Shown in pieces: positions 27,521 through 59,984 of a DNA stretch of 64,000 bases. Under the pieces are notes generated by a model that saw only the letters and a program-made list of their open reading frames with translations, was not told the origin of the DNA and did not search any database. Source of the DNA: Muraenolepis orangiensis (Eukaryota > Chordata > Actinopteri > Gadiformes > Muraenolepididae); the NCBI GenBank assembly GCA_027704905.1, contig CM051001.1, positions 33,581,684 through 33,645,683 on the forward strand. Direction: 5' to 3'. The number at the start of each line of letters is the position of its first letter. Position 1 is the stretch's first letter. The translations under genes were made by a program, and so were the position numbers.

Positions 27521-30500
27521 ATGGCAGTCCAGTTATCTACCTCCATAAACATTAAGGAGCCCAGATGGGACCAGACCACCTTCATGGGCCGGGCCAAACA
27601 TTTCTTCACCGTCACAGATCCCAGAAACATCCTGCTGTCCAACGAACAACTGGAGAACGCGCACAAAATCATCACCGACTACAGGTACGTCCACCCAGCT
27701 CCAATCTTCCTGTTATATTTAATGAGACAACCACCAGACAACCTTATTTAAGTTATTTTATACCATTTTTCTATACCTAGTAGACTGTTTTTACATCTTA
27801 TTTAACCACTGTACATTGTATATTACTATGCACTTTACTGAAACATTTGCACTCTGGTTAGATGCCAACTTCAATGACAATACGTTAGAATCTTATCTAA
27901 TAAAATCTAATATTCCAGCATGTTATTACAACACAGAGGAGAAGGCGCCACAAAGCAGGTGTCCACAGCATTGGCTCCACTGGCGGAGCGTGTGGATTAC
28001 AATTAAGTGTTCTTGTTTCTTTTGTCCCTCAAAGAAAAGGAGTAGTCACTCCAGAACTGAGTGAGGATGAACTATGGCGCGCTAAATATATCTTCGACTC
28101 AGCATTTCACCCGGATACCGGGGAGAAGATGATTCTGATTGGCCGCATGTCGGCACAGGTCCCCATGAACATGACCATCACAGGATGCATGATGACGTTC
28201 TACAAGTAAGAGCATTTCATTTTACAAATTAATATCGAGGCTGGATCAGTAAAAAAAAAAGGTTGTGATGGCAAGATGCACGGCCATCTGTTCCTGATCC
28301 TGTGACGTCTGGGATACTGAATGTTGTGTCTCCTACTTCCTCCAGGACCACCCCAGCCGTAGTGGTCTGGCAGTGGATCAATCAGTCCTTCAACGCAATA
28401 GTCAACTACACCAATAGGAGCGGGGATGCCCCTATCACCGTCAGGTAAGACAGAGATAGGGATACAGAGATGGCCACTTTTGGCACGGACACAAAGTAGT
28501 GTCACCTGGCATTTACCCGTGTATGCATCCCGTGTGACTGCCAACTTTCTTTGCAGCCAGCTTGGCACAGCCTATGTGTCTGCCACCACAGGGGCGGTGG
28601 CCACAGCTCTAGGACTTAATGCACTAACAAAGGTATCAGTTTGTCTTAACTCTTAACGTATTGGCTTTTTTTTTAATCTCCATCACTTGCTTGTGCGGGT
28701 TGACATGCACTGTCACAGTGGCCTTGTATCATTAACAGCTGCACCGTAATAACTTATTAACCCTGTAAGACCCAAATATAGAAAAACCAAAAAAAAAAAT
28801 TATGTACGTTTTTAGAGAAATGTTGTAATATTGCAACATTGGGCTTAGTTGGGAGCAGAATTTCTGTAATATTGCAACATTGGGCTTAGTTGGGAGCAGA
28901 ATTTCTGCAGCCCACTGCAACAAGCCAGCTATTTTGACTACCACATTCACCCAGTGTTGTATAATTGCAACACTTATATAACAAGCTCTAAATGAAATTT
29001 GATGCATCTATTCCACAATAACTACATATGTACATGCTCTAGACATTGTAATAACAACCCAAAAAAATATAAAAGACATATTACTTACTTGAATCTGATG
29101 AATCCAGTCCAATGAAACAAATAGTTGTTGTTCGAAGGAAACCTTGAGAGGTTGTGTGAGTTCATGGCCAGAAGGCGTGACTTGTAAACAAATGTAAGAT
29201 CCAATAGCATTGTGAGACTGAACAATAGGACCCAATGACTATGTAAATGTGGTAAAAAAATAAGATAAAATATAACAGATTGTTTTTTAGGATGGTTAAA
29301 GGTAACGTTGTAATTTTACAACAAGGGGTGTTACAGGGTTAATAACTTAATAATAAATTAATTTATATATATATATTTGTCCAATATTCTATTGTATTGT
29401 GCATGTTGTACCTTATCAAGTGCACCTAACGTAAGCTATGTCATGGCATGTTTCAGTGTTGGTAATGAGTGTCTTCCACTTGCTCTCCTCTGAGTCTCTC
29501 TCATTATTCCTGCTCCAGCACGTCTCTCCGCTTTTCGGCCGGTTCGTGCCTTTTGCTGCCGTAGCCGCCGCCAACTGTATCAACATTCCATTGATGAGAC
29601 AAAGGTGAGTGTGCCCACATCCATCATAATCTCCCCTTACCTCTCTCTCTCTCTGCGAGAGCCTACCTGCCTACCGGTGCCTACCTAGACCAATGAAAGG
29701 TCAAAAAGAACGTTCTCTCTTCTCCGGCCGACTCGCAGGGAACTGAAACACGGCATTCCCATAACGGATGAGAACGACAACCGGTTGGGGGAGTCGACGA
29801 AAGCAGCCCAGCAGGCCATCTCTCAGGTGGTGGTCTCCAGGATCCTCATGGCCTCTCCAGGAATGGGTAGGAATGGGCACCCGCCCCCCCCCCCCCCCCC
29901 TCGACATCAGACATAAACCTTCAGTTGGGCAATATATCGAGATTATGTCGATATTGTGATATGAGACTAGATATGGTCTCAGATTTTGGATATCGTAATA
30001 TCGTTATTTGGCAGTGTTTTGTCCTTGTTGGTATTTAAATGCTGCATTACATTTTCGAACTATTTATTTATTGAGTTACCAGAAAGCATGCTTTATCGTG
30101 ATACATATGGCTATCGAGCTATGAAATGACCCATATCGGGAGAGAAGAGTTTGGCCATATCATCCAGCCCCAGTGGAAACACACAAATTACCCTGATAGA
30201 AGGATGTTGTCACGTTCATGTAATGTTCATAGATTTAATGGGGATTTCATATTGTTTTTCCTTTAGCTATACCTCCATTCCTAATGAATCACTTGGAAAA
30301 GAAGGCATTTTTGAAGGTAAGTGAAATAAGAGAGGTGAATAAGGTGAAATGTAGGATTTTAGAGAAGCGAAAGGCACTACAAGTTGTTTACTGAGCTTAC
30401 TCTGACCCATTGGAGAGTTCAAACAATACATGAGGAGTATACACACTGCAAAAACTGAATTATGAGTGGATATACAAGCCCTCCCACACTTCAAACTGGC

Positions 30501-32254
30501 TTTCCCCTGCTAAACATCCCCCCCTCCCTTGACTACATTTTTAATTATACTCATTTTTATTATTATTTTTTTAATCGATTTAATCTGTTTTATTTTAATC
30601 TATATAACTTTTAAATTATTTTACGGTACGTGCAATTTTACCATGTCTGTAAAGCGCCTTGGGTGTCCAGAAAAGCGCTATATGAAATTGAATGTGTTAT
30701 TATTATTAATATTATTATTATATTCATCCAAAAAGATTCCCCCGTGTGCCGGTCAGCTCAAAGGGCTTGGCGTCCCAGGTAGGGGGGGACTGAGAAGAGC
30801 CTCATTACCAGGTCGCCCCACTGCCACCGTCCACTCTCATGCCTTTTGTGTCCTGTGCGTCCTTTTCAGAAGTTCCCATGGATGAGTGCACCCATTCAAG
30901 TGGGCCTGGTGGGATTCTGGTGAGTAGTCAGAGATGGTCCACCGAAAAGCCGCCCTGTGTGCAATTCTTTAGAAATGCCATTCTGGTGCGTGGGCACCAT
31001 CATGCAAAGGTCAACTCACACTATGGCTTTTTTCAAATGAGCACCAGGGAAGTTTCATCTTCCACCACGTAGCTGTTAACATTGTGTCTGAATGGTGCAT
31101 TTGACTTGCTTGGCGTATGCATCGAGGTTTTTTCCACCGTATACACACATTGCCTGCTAGATATACACAATCTAGCAGGCAATGTGTTTTGTGTTTAAGT
31201 ACAAAACATCGGTTAGCTCTTGCAAACATCTTCTATTTCTTCCTTGATTTATGGGCTACAATAAATGATTTGCTCATTTCGGTTGTATAAGTAAAGCATT
31301 AACAGCCTGATTGGAAAAGGACATATCCAGAGTATGCTACATTGACATTTGGTACAGGGTTTATCATTGCCCTCCTATTGAGCTCCGGTGTGCAGAGAGT
31401 CTCAGCAGGAAGCAACCCTCTCACTGTGGTGGTTGTGTTTCTTCAGCCTGGTGTTCGCCACGCCTCTCTGCTGTGCGCTGTTCCCACAAAAGAGGTGAGT
31501 GAACATTTTCAAAGTCCCGTTTGTCTGTTAGGAGGAGGTCCACCCAAATGGTCACTACCCCCCATGACTACAGAACACTGCATATTTAACTTAAAGGTGC
31601 TATATGTAACAATTCTAACTATTAAAATTACGTTATGTTATTAACATAACATTTAAAATGGGTACTGCAGTTCAAATTCACAATATTGGAGAGAGTGGTC
31701 TCCACCCGCCCTCTCCCCCCTAGTCTCGAAGCTCAGGCATGTTGCCAGGTTGAGGACACTGAACGAATACAAGCGCAAGAGAGGTCAGGTATAATATATA
31801 TATAATCTATTACAAGTGGTCCATGCCTGCGCCGCGCTGTGTTTGTGTGCCAATATGTTTCATTTCTGGTAACCCCGGGGAACTCGGGGAAAATAGCAAA
31901 CACACAGGCCAAAACCAAAACAGACATGGAGGTAGCATTGTTGTCAGAGAAGCCAGTATTTCGACTTGGCATGTTTCCTTAATCTCTGATGACCTATCAT
32001 GGGTCATTTTATGATTTAGTACATATTTTATTTATTTACTATTTACTTTATATTTATGCACCTTTAATGTGACATCCTGAACATTTACCCCCCCCCCCAC
32101 ACACACACACACACATTATCTTCAATTGAACTGTCTTTCCACCCCTACTCTGTCCAGCTCCATGTCAGTAAGCCGGTTGGAGCCGGAGCTGCAGGAGAAG
32201 ATCCGGGCCAGTCACCCGGGAGTGGAGAGGGTGTACTTCAACAAGGGGCTATAA
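27521..32254 (+). CDS. sfxn1: Sideroflexin-1, mitochondrial serine transporter
   Basis: Inner-membrane carrier that imports serine into mitochondria for one-carbon metabolism. Coding exons: 27521-27684, 28035-28205, 28346-28444, 28557-28632, 29519-29604, 29739-29866, 30267-30316, 30870-30919, 31447-31494, 32158-32254. They join into 322 aa, the length of human SFXN1. Diagnostic stretches: INIKEPRWDQTTFMGRAKHF, YDSAFHP-type segment IFDSAFHPDTGEK, SAQVPMNMTITGCMMTFY, GTAYVSATTGAVATALGLN, CINIPLMRQRELKHGIPITD, FATPLCCALFPQKSSMSVS and the C-terminal VYFNKGL. DENDNRLGES and RVYFNKGL fit SFXN1 better than SFXN3. The ATG has a good context (AACCATGG) just after the acceptor. Introns hold a piggyBac-like MITE, an L2 tail and a perfect hairpin. 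Confidence 0.95.
28761..29338. mobile_element. piggyBac-like MITE in sfxn1 intron 4
   Basis: Flanked by TTAA on both sides (28757-28760 and 29339-29342). The ends are inverted: CCCTGTAAGACCC at left and GGGTGTTACAGGG at right, one mismatch. TTAA targets with CCC...GGG ends are the piggyBac signature. There is no transposase, so it is non-autonomous. Inside is a 43-bp tandem duplication (TATTGCAACATTGGGCTTAG) near 28825-28910. Confidence 0.8.
29930..30175. mobile_element. Non-autonomous repeat with TATCG/ATATTG motifs (MITE-like)
   Basis: Left end TTGGGCAATATATCGAGATT, right end (reverse complement) GGGGCTGGATGATATGGCCA. The same GGGCTGG...TATGGCCAAA end occurs at 37520-37640. It is a common fish MITE profile; class is uncertain. 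Confidence 0.55.
30635..30722 (+). mobile_element. L2-like LINE 3' tail
   Basis: GTAAAGCGCCTTGGGTGTCC, AAAAGCGCTATATGAAATTG and then an (ATT)n tail, the typical end of fish L2 elements. It lies in sfxn1 intron 7. Confidence 0.7.
31145..31187. repeat. Perfect 18-bp hairpin in sfxn1 intron 8
   Basis: Arms 31145-31162 (ACACATTGCCTGCTAGAT) and 31170-31187 are exact reverse complements around a 7-nt loop. Confidence 0.9.
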
Positions 32255-32271
32255 GAGGGGCCCCACCCCCA

Positions 32272-32476
32272 CCCTTAGCCCCACCCCCACCCCCACCCCC
32301 ACACCAAGATGCACTGCCATGCCATCACAAGGCAGCAGTCCCATCTTAGCCCCACCCCCACCCCAAGATGCACTGCCATGCCATCACAAGGCAGCAGTCC
32401 CATCTTAGCCCCACCCCCACCCCCACCCCAAGATGCACTGCCATGCCATCACAAGGCATCAGTCCCATCTTAGCAC
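32272..32476 (+). repeat. Three-copy C-rich tandem repeat in sfxn1 3' UTR
   Basis: Three copies of a 59-65 bp unit (AAGATGCACTGCCATGCCAT core beginning at 32306, 32365 and 32430), separated by CCCCAC runs of variable length, start about 20 bp after the stop codon. Each unit contains CTGCC...GGCAG, which could form a small stem. The C-runs resemble poly(C)-binding protein sites. Confidence 0.8.
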
Positions 32477-35400
32477 AGTTGTCGTCCACCTGCCCGCGAG
32501 AGCGTCTCGTTCAGCGTCATCCCTCATCTGGGATTGTTATGTCATTTTTTTCTTCTTCTCCTTTTTCTTTGTCTTGCTCCGTGGTTCAGTGATTTGGTTT
32601 AATTACGTTGGGGGGGAAAAGTGTCACGCCGGACCTGATAAAAAGGATGTTTTTTGTCATGGCGGTATTATGGAAAGTGGTAATTATGGTGGTGATTATA
32701 CTTTTTATTTTTTTTAATGCGGTACAGTTTTGGTCTGTGACTTGTTCAGGTGTCGGTGCCAAACTTCTCCTTAAATACTATCTTAATCTTTGGTTGGGAA
32801 ACAATGCTTCAGCCATTTTAATCCTGAGGGAGTCGAACCGTAGTTGCGAATTTCCCTGAAGAGTTCACTGCATTCTCATGCATCTGCCAAAACACTCAAA
32901 ATATACAGCCTCCTCCCTCCAGTGCTATTTAAAGTATGACGACAAATAAGCTGGAATTGCCAATTGTGTGATACTACGATTGATGATAGAATCTTACAAA
33001 AGAAAAAAATATATATATAAATCTATATATATATTGTGGGATTCTCCCTACACAATGTGATGTTGGTGACTCAGACCAACAGGGTGCTATCTGGCGTCTT
33101 GCTATATTAAATGCCAAACATGCATGAACAAACCGCGACGGGCGTCCCTGCACCTAAACCATCATCTCTGCTCTGTTGACCCTCCACCCGGGTTTTTAAT
33201 TTTCACACGTGTCACGTTCCAATGCTAATTCATTTTTTTGTTTTTGTTTTGTACTTATGTACTTCTGGTACGTTTACAAAGCATTTAGGTAATTCTTACC
33301 TCTCCCCTTTAATCAGTGTTATTTGTGATGCCGTGGTACATCCCGTGGTGTGATGTTTTCAAGGTGAGGAGGAGCTGATTTGAGAGGTTTCACAGACGGG
33401 GGAGAATCCTTCGCTGCACACCCCTGATGAGATCTCACAGGTTACTTTAAGCACATGCGATACACTAGAAAGGACATGCTAAAACCACGTCATTGAATTG
33501 TGTGTAAATTCCCTCGTCTTAAGACGAGCATGACAAGGTTTGGTGCTGCTTGGTTTTCCACAGCAGGAACATGTGGCTCCAGGGCGTTGTGGTCGTGTTT
33601 GGTGTATGAAGGTCACCTTTGTGTGCTGTCTGTTCACCCACTTGTGACAAACCAAGCCAATATAGTATACGATGTACACTTTAGGGAAGCCAGGTGAAAA
33701 CTTAAGTATTCTCAATGAATAGTAATAACAGATACACACAGTATTAATGTGCAGGGATACAAATAACTTGGCTGTGACCATTGTATTTCAATGATCCAAA
33801 AGTACTTAATTAGCTCGAGACATTGTTTTTGTGGCGTTTTAATGTTTAATTAAGAATTAACTATTTGCATATATTGGTGGATTTGATTATTTCAAATATT
33901 CATTTCAGAGATTCTACTAAATTGGGAGGTATTCTCTAGTCTATAGAGTAGATGGTATATATATAAATATATATTGTTGTTGCAGTGTCTTTGGTGAATG
34001 AATGTAGCATTTTCAAAATGTTATTAAAAACTGCAGTGTTAAATTTGATGACTATGGTCTATTGGATTGTACGTCGCTGAAAGCACAACGTTGTAACAGA
34101 TCAAAAATGCTGCAAATCTACTTCACGATGAGTCTTAATTCTACACTTACGGCTCTTAAATAGTAGGAGGCCTCCTCTTAATCATAGAGCAGAGATCAGT
34201 GCTATTTAGGCTTCACTTGCTGTTTTTGATAACTAACAGTCCCTCCCCACCATGTGGAACCTTCTTGTAATCCTCAATGACCAACCATGAATAATGTAGC
34301 TACCTGAAATCACCTCCACCTGAGAAATGATGATGGACATGTTTTTTGTTTTTGACGTATTGGTATTTGTTATGCTCTTCATCCGAGGATGGTTTTAGAG
34401 TTGGGCCTCAGTGGATAAATCTGGAAAATCCTGATTGCGGCTGTGAGTCCATTAGTGGTTACCAGGGCTAAAGACCATACAGAGGTCACATTCTTGACTC
34501 TGACTCAAACTCATGTCAACAACTCACTGACGGAAAAACCTGTTTATTTCAAGAGATCAAAATATAAATATGGACAATATAACCTACCCAGGTAAACACT
34601 CCTAAGACTGACACAATATGATAAACCACATGTACTGGATAGGCCTACTGTTTTACTTTAGCTTCATAAACATTCTGTTTGATTGATGTACTATTATGTG
34701 ACTATTATGATGCATATTAATGACATGAAATAGGCACCGTCTCAAAGCAATATAAATTTATAGTGCAGACAAATGATGGAATATTTGAATAAACATCTTA
34801 GAAAGAAATAACTTGTGTTACGAATATGTAATGATATGCATGAGCCTGCCATTCCAGTTCCCAAAGCCAGTCACACAAACAAACAACCGTAAGGCAAAAC
34901 TAATTTAGCATTTAGCATATTCTGGTACTGACCTGGATTTGTGTTCCATTATGAACCAAAACCTAAGGAGAGGCACTGCTACATGACGTACAATGAAAAA
35001 CTGATTTGTATGGACATTTTCAGTGTTTCGCACACATGGCACAATCGCCCTACACGCAAGACAACGTTAGATTAACAATACAAGTATTTCCGGTGGAATA
35101 TAGGTTACAAAAAACACTCAACATTACATTATTCCTCTTTTTTTTTTTTTAAATGTAACAACTTAAATTTGTTCATAGTGAATTATCACGTACAGCAATG
35201 CAAGTGGTTTCAAGGGGCCACAAATAAAGACTCCCTGCCTCTAAGTGGAAAGCAACGGTGTGTAAGGTCGTCCTGTTCTCACACCAGTTTTCCTTCTCCA
35301 AAAGGCTTCCGCTTCCTTCAGGCTTGATGCGAAACACTTGGCACATTTCGGAATACTAATTCTGCTACTTGTGCATCGGCAAAGTTGTCAATTGAAAGTT

Positions 35401-35880
35401 TGTGCACATTCGGTTAAAGGAAGTTGGGTCCTGCTGGTCAGCATCATGTGATCTTTGGAATGTGTTGAGAGCTTGCTATGGCGACATTAAAAACAGGGCA
35501 CTTACGGCATATTTACACTTCACGTTCAGAAGATAAAAGCTCTAAAGCAAGTTCAACAATCCTTGGACTTTTACATGTTTTATATTGTACGTCGATTGCG
35601 TTTCCTATTTTTTGGAACACAGAAGTTGAGTAAAGGCATCTGTACTGAGAAATATTACTTCATTTCCGACACATTAAAACAAAAGTGATAAATAAGTAAG
35701 TGATATAAATACTCTGTAATACAATATATAGCAATGGTATAGCATTTCTTCATCCACACCACCAGTGATTTGTCTTTGGATTGAGATATTCACGCTTGTA
35801 TGGACAGCGATGGGACCCTCTGCCCACAGATGCCCAGGGATACCGAGTCTCCAGTCAGGCTCACCTCTACCGAGTCCAAC

Positions 35881-35897
35881 AGCACCCCCTGGTGGAG
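35881..35897 (-). promoter_or_regulatory. CTCF-like motif
   Basis: On the minus strand CTCCACCAGGGGGTGCT, a strong CTCF core match, within the atp7a 3' UTR. Confidence 0.55.
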
Positions 35898-36013
35898 TAC
35901 AGCTGCACAACACGGACGGCTCGCTGACCCACGCCACAGCAGCATAGGCGCCGACTTTAGTAGCCCGCCGCTGCACCCTCCGGTCCCAGATAGCGTGTAG
36001 CTTTTCGTACGGG

Positions 36014-56010
<19,997 letters not shown>

Positions 56011-56926
56011 GTCAGGACTCCACAGTCTGCTTCGGAGGAAGGAACACATGTTTAATTACAATAGATTACAATAGATTAGACATGTTTAATTACAATAGCC
56101 AGCACAACGTTTCATTATGTATATCAAAATACACAACATCCATTCATATACTTTAAGTCAATAACACTTTTCCCAAGTAGAACCGCCACGGACCAATCCA
56201 ATGGAATAAGAACAACCGGACAATGACTATGTCTATGTCCCCTGTGTCAACTGTTGCACCTTAGTTTCCCTCGGGTGAACAATGAGACGTTGTAGTAACA
56301 CTTGTAGTAATAGGCTTAGGCTATTTTTAACACAAACATTAGTTTTTGCATGGCCACTGCCATTGGATTGAGTTGAAGCTTAGTGCGTAGCAAATACCAT
56401 ATTTGGGTAAAGACAGGGACTAGTTATGTTTTGATTTCGTCAACATGTGTCTGTTCGTGGATATGACGATCACAACACATTATACCATTCAGACATCACG
56501 ACAAAAGAGAATTATGAAAAAAGGTGATCAAGAAAACACAACACATGTAATATATAACGTGTAAAGCAGAATGACAGCTAGTCAACCGGTATTACCACTA
56601 GTCAACAGTAAAGAGTATAACTTGTTTAACTGCACTTAATCAAATGGATCTAAAAATAAACGTGAACAATTACCTACAACAACAACAACCACCAAACAAA
56701 CAAACAAAGCCCAATGACCAACTCTCTCCTGCGCAGGCAACCTGAGACCCATTTTAGTCTACTTAAATGTTAGTCAACCAAAACATAAATGTAGTCAACA
56801 ACAACGAAGAGCTTTAGTCCGTGGAAGAAAAAAACCCAATAATAACAATAATAATAATAATAATAATGATAATAAAATCAACAGTGATAAAGTAATAGTT
56901 GAAGAATCCACCTTTGTTCCTCTTAC

Positions 56927-57230
56927 CTTCTTACGGAGTACAGCTCATGGATGTGCTGGCTGTGTCACGTAGCCAACACAGCTAAAGTGTGCTAATATCA
57001 GCTGTCACACATCAACACATACATACACCGTACGCGATGTACATGAGGAGAACACAACTGGATTACGGATATCGGATTATTCCCGATTAGAAATTAAAAA
57101 GCAACCGCAAAGATCCCTTGTTGTTCAACTAGTCCCCAAACCCCAACCAGCAACTAGTTACTGGCAGATAACGATGACTTGAATCTGTGTTTGCCGACGG
57201 TACCCGGAAGTGACGCGGCACGCACGTCAC
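56927..57230 (-). promoter_or_regulatory. atp7a 5' UTR exon and core promoter
   Basis: A strong donor (GAAG|GTAAGA at 56927/56926) defines the end of a non-coding exon; the next exon begins about 56029-56026 before the ATG at 56010. The upstream edge carries an ETS/GABP site with adjacent CRE-like bases (CCGGAAGTGACG, 57203-57214) and a second TGACG-type site, in a locally CpG-rich stretch. The exon contains a six-codon uORF including its stop (ATG at 56948, TAA at 56933-56931). Confidence 0.55.
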
Positions 57231-57461
57231 GCACAGGGGGCGTTTCTCAAGGGGTGATCGACCACAGCTGGACGAGCTGGCCTACGTGTAAACATTAGAT
57301 TAGATTAGATTAGATTCACATTTATTGTTTATTTACTGTGCATGGTAATATATCATTTACAGTTGTTGAATAATATGTAAAAACAGTCTACAAAAAAAAC
57401 TACTACTAAAAACAGGTATAAAATAACTTAAAGAGTAGGTATGAGATATGTGCAGAATTAT

Positions 57462-57510
<49 letters not shown>

Positions 57511-57697
57511 AGATAAGCATACAAGTATAAACAGGTAGTGAGCAGGGGTATGCAGCTGTATCAAAAGATACATATATAAAAATGTATATACAGCAGGTAG
57601 TGAGCATGGGTGTGTAGTTATATATCAGCAGTTGAGTTGATTAATATATATACATAAAAATGTACAAATGTACATGACTATCATACAGGTGTGTAAA

Positions 57698-57790
57698 CTC
57701 AATGATTTTAACTGTATCACAACTCCCTACCTGGTAGGGAGTTATGATACAAAATGATGATACAGTTATGATACAGTTATAATCATTGAG
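57698..57790. repeat. Imperfect foldback element upstream of atp7a
   Basis: CTCAATGATTTTAACTGTAT and CACAACTCCCTAC are followed, after a CTG turn, by GTAGGGAGTTATGATAC. After a short duplicated segment comes ACAGTTATAATCATTGAG, the reverse complement of the left end with one mismatch. Confidence 0.75.
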
Positions 57791-57804
57791 CACTAGGTGG
57801 CGAT
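57790..57804 (+). promoter_or_regulatory. CTCF-like motif (weaker)
   Basis: GCACTAGGTGGCGAT, about 0.6 kb upstream of the atp7a promoter, adjacent to a foldback element. Confidence 0.35.
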
Positions 57805-58254
57805 ATAGTACTTTCTATTGATATACAGTAATTAATAATGTGTTGCGCCATATCTGAATGTCTATCTATTTATTTTTTAGGTGTAAATAAGAACATGACA
57901 TTGTGTGTCAATCATCAGCTCAGGACAAACGCTGTTATATGTTTTCATATGTTTTCAAATTCTTTATTTGCATATTAACGTTTAATATATACCTACGTAC
58001 TACTGTTATAATACTGTAATTATCTTCACTTATCAATACATTTAGACTTCATTTAGAATTATTTTAACTATTTTTGTTTATAATAGTTTTTATTTTAGTT
58101 AGTTGTTGTTTTGTTTTTTAGCTTAGGTTTTAGTATTCTTGTGTGTGCATTTATTCCCCCTGTGTCAACTGTTGCACCTTAATTTCCCTCGGGATTAATA
58201 AAGTTTTCTGAATCTGAATCTGAATCTGAATCTGAAGGCAGCAATGCAAAGCGA

Positions 58255-58385
58255 TAGTTACATTACATTACATTACAGTCATTTAGCAGACGCTTTTATC
58301 CAAAGCGACAATAGTGCGTTCCACAAGGTAGGTAAGAGAGAACAACTCGTCACCAGAAGGCAAAAGTGCATTTCAATCCTCACAA
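58255..58385. repeat. Dispersed fish repeat (GTCATTTAGCAGACGCT family), second copy
   Basis: Preceded by a short CATTA tandem run, then CAGTCATTTAGCAGACGCTT, the same core and downstream segment as the copy at 18720. Intergenic, between atp7a and atp10b. Confidence 0.7.
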
Positions 58386-58756
58386 GTCTCCAAGAACTGA
58401 ACCAGTGCCCAGGTAGAAGTACAATATGTTGGCAAACGAAAGAACAATATCTTACAAGCGAACAATCGACCTAGTAAGACGCTAGTACGCTAGTTCCGAT
58501 CAACGCCAACTCAACACAAATGTCACTTCTCTGTTGGATACGTGAACCCATAGGCCATCCATCCATATCGTCCATCAGTCACTTTATTGTTATTTTTATG
58601 TTCATTTTTATTGTATATAGTATTTTTATAGTATTGTTTTAGAAAGTCTTACTGCTGGAGGGAATAAGTAAGCATTAAGGGGAGTAAGCAATCTATTGTA
58701 CTTAAAATAAAATTTAAAAAAGAATAAAAATATTGTATCTTGTATCTTGTATCTTG

Positions 58757-59198
58757 TATCTTCTACTGCTTATCCTGGATCGGGTTGCATAGGTAGCAGT
58801 TCCAGCAGGGGACCGCAAACTTCCCTTTCCCTGGCCACATCAACTAGCGCTGTTTGGCGGATCCCAAGGCGTTCTCAGCGTAGAGATCACCCCACCTGGA
58901 CCTTGCTCCTCCCAGCTGGACGTGCCTGGAAAACCACCTCAACTGGCTCCTTTCTTTCCTTTTCCCCGCCGCAAACCGGGTGTAGCCCTGGCGGAGGCCA
59001 ACAACCACTGAAAACAGGCCTGACTTACTACCGATGATCCAGACACAGCTCTCGCTTTGGGAGTACAGAGATTGGATGGCCGTCAGAAGTGACCCCCGCA
59101 CCCTAGAATCCCATAGAACCCATCCTGGCCTCCCTTCCCAGTTCACCCACACTACACCTTTGGGCTTGACAGGTCTGTCCAGAAGCTTCCTCTACCAT
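58757..59198 (-). mobile_element. Rex3 copy 2, 3' part, internally deleted
   Basis: Matches segments of the Rex3 at 46455-49761 (AGCAGTTCCAGCAGGGGACC, CTTGCTCCTCCCAGCTGGAC, GGCGGAGGCCAACAACCACT), with large internal deletions corresponding to about 46630-47360 and 47500-48540 of that copy. It ends abruptly where an L2 piece begins. Confidence 0.85.
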
Positions 59199-59927
59199 CT
59201 GGGTGTTAAAATGGATCCTCATCTGACCTTTGAGGCCCACATCAAACAAACATGCAAGACCTCCTTCTACCACCACAGAAATATCACTAAACTCCACCCC
59301 ACACTCAGTCTGTCAGATGCTGAAAAGCTTGTCCACGCCTTTGTCTCCTCCAGGCTAGACTACTGTAACACACTTCTCATTGGGATTCCTGCCAAGAACA
59401 TCCAGAAGCTGCAGTACATCCAGAACTGCGCTGCTAGGATCCTGATGAGAGTGCGGAAGTATGAGCACATCACGCCCACACTCAAATCATTGCACTGGCT
59501 CCCGGTCTCACTCAGGATTGACTACAAAATCACCCTCTTCACCTATCAGTGCATTCATGGAAATGCTCCCTCATACATCAAAGAACTTCTCACCCCACAA
59601 ACCTCCAGGAGGAGCCTACGCTCTGAAAAGGCAAACCTCCTCCTTCCCCCCAGGACCAAACTGAAAACCATGGGAGACCGAGCCTTCTGCTCCGCTGCTC
59701 CCAGACTGTGGAATGCCCTCCCAAACCAGCTGAGGACACCACAGACTGTGGATGTTTTAAAAACACATATTTTTAGAATAGCTTTTCACTAGATAAAAAA
59801 AAAAACCCACTGGTTGCCATGCCGGCGTAAACGTCGCTGCTTTTATTCTGTTGTTTTATTTAAACCATTTTTACTCTGTAGCACTTTGAGTTTTGCCCAC
59901 GCAAATTAAAAGTGCATTATAAATATC

Positions 59928-59981
<54 letters not shown>

Positions 59982-59984
59982 CTG
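59199..59984 (+). mobile_element. L2-like LINE 3' fragment nested in Rex3 copy 2
   Basis: Open through the C-terminal part of the reverse-transcriptase ORF, about 195 aa (LGVKMDPHLTFEAHIKQTCK at the start; SRLDYCNTLLIGIPAKNIQ; GDRAFCSAAPRLWNALPNQL; stop at about 59790). The 3' UTR follows with GTAGCACTTTGAG and a long (TTA)n tail (59928-59981). Plus strand, 5'-truncated, opposite to its host element. Confidence 0.9.

Larger units (their letters stand above)
32255..36013. other. Convergent 3' UTR region of sfxn1 (+) and atp7a (-)
   Basis: No coding gene is supported in this 3.8 kb. It begins with C-rich tandem repeats in the sfxn1 3' UTR and is otherwise AT-rich and unique-looking. AATAAA at 34788-34793 (plus) and TTTATT at 34543-34548 (AATAAA on minus) are candidate poly(A) signals; if both are used, the two 3' UTRs overlap. 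A CTCF-like motif lies at 35881-35897 in the atp7a 3' UTR. Confidence 0.4.
57231..58560. other. atp7a upstream region: dispersed repeats, no gene seen
   Basis: Holds a relative of the 36735 foldback element (about 57290-57540, starting with ATTAG tandem repeats and an AT run), a foldback at 57698-57790, a CTCF-like motif and a GTCATTTAGCAGACGCT-family repeat. No coding exon is recognised. Confidence 0.5.
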
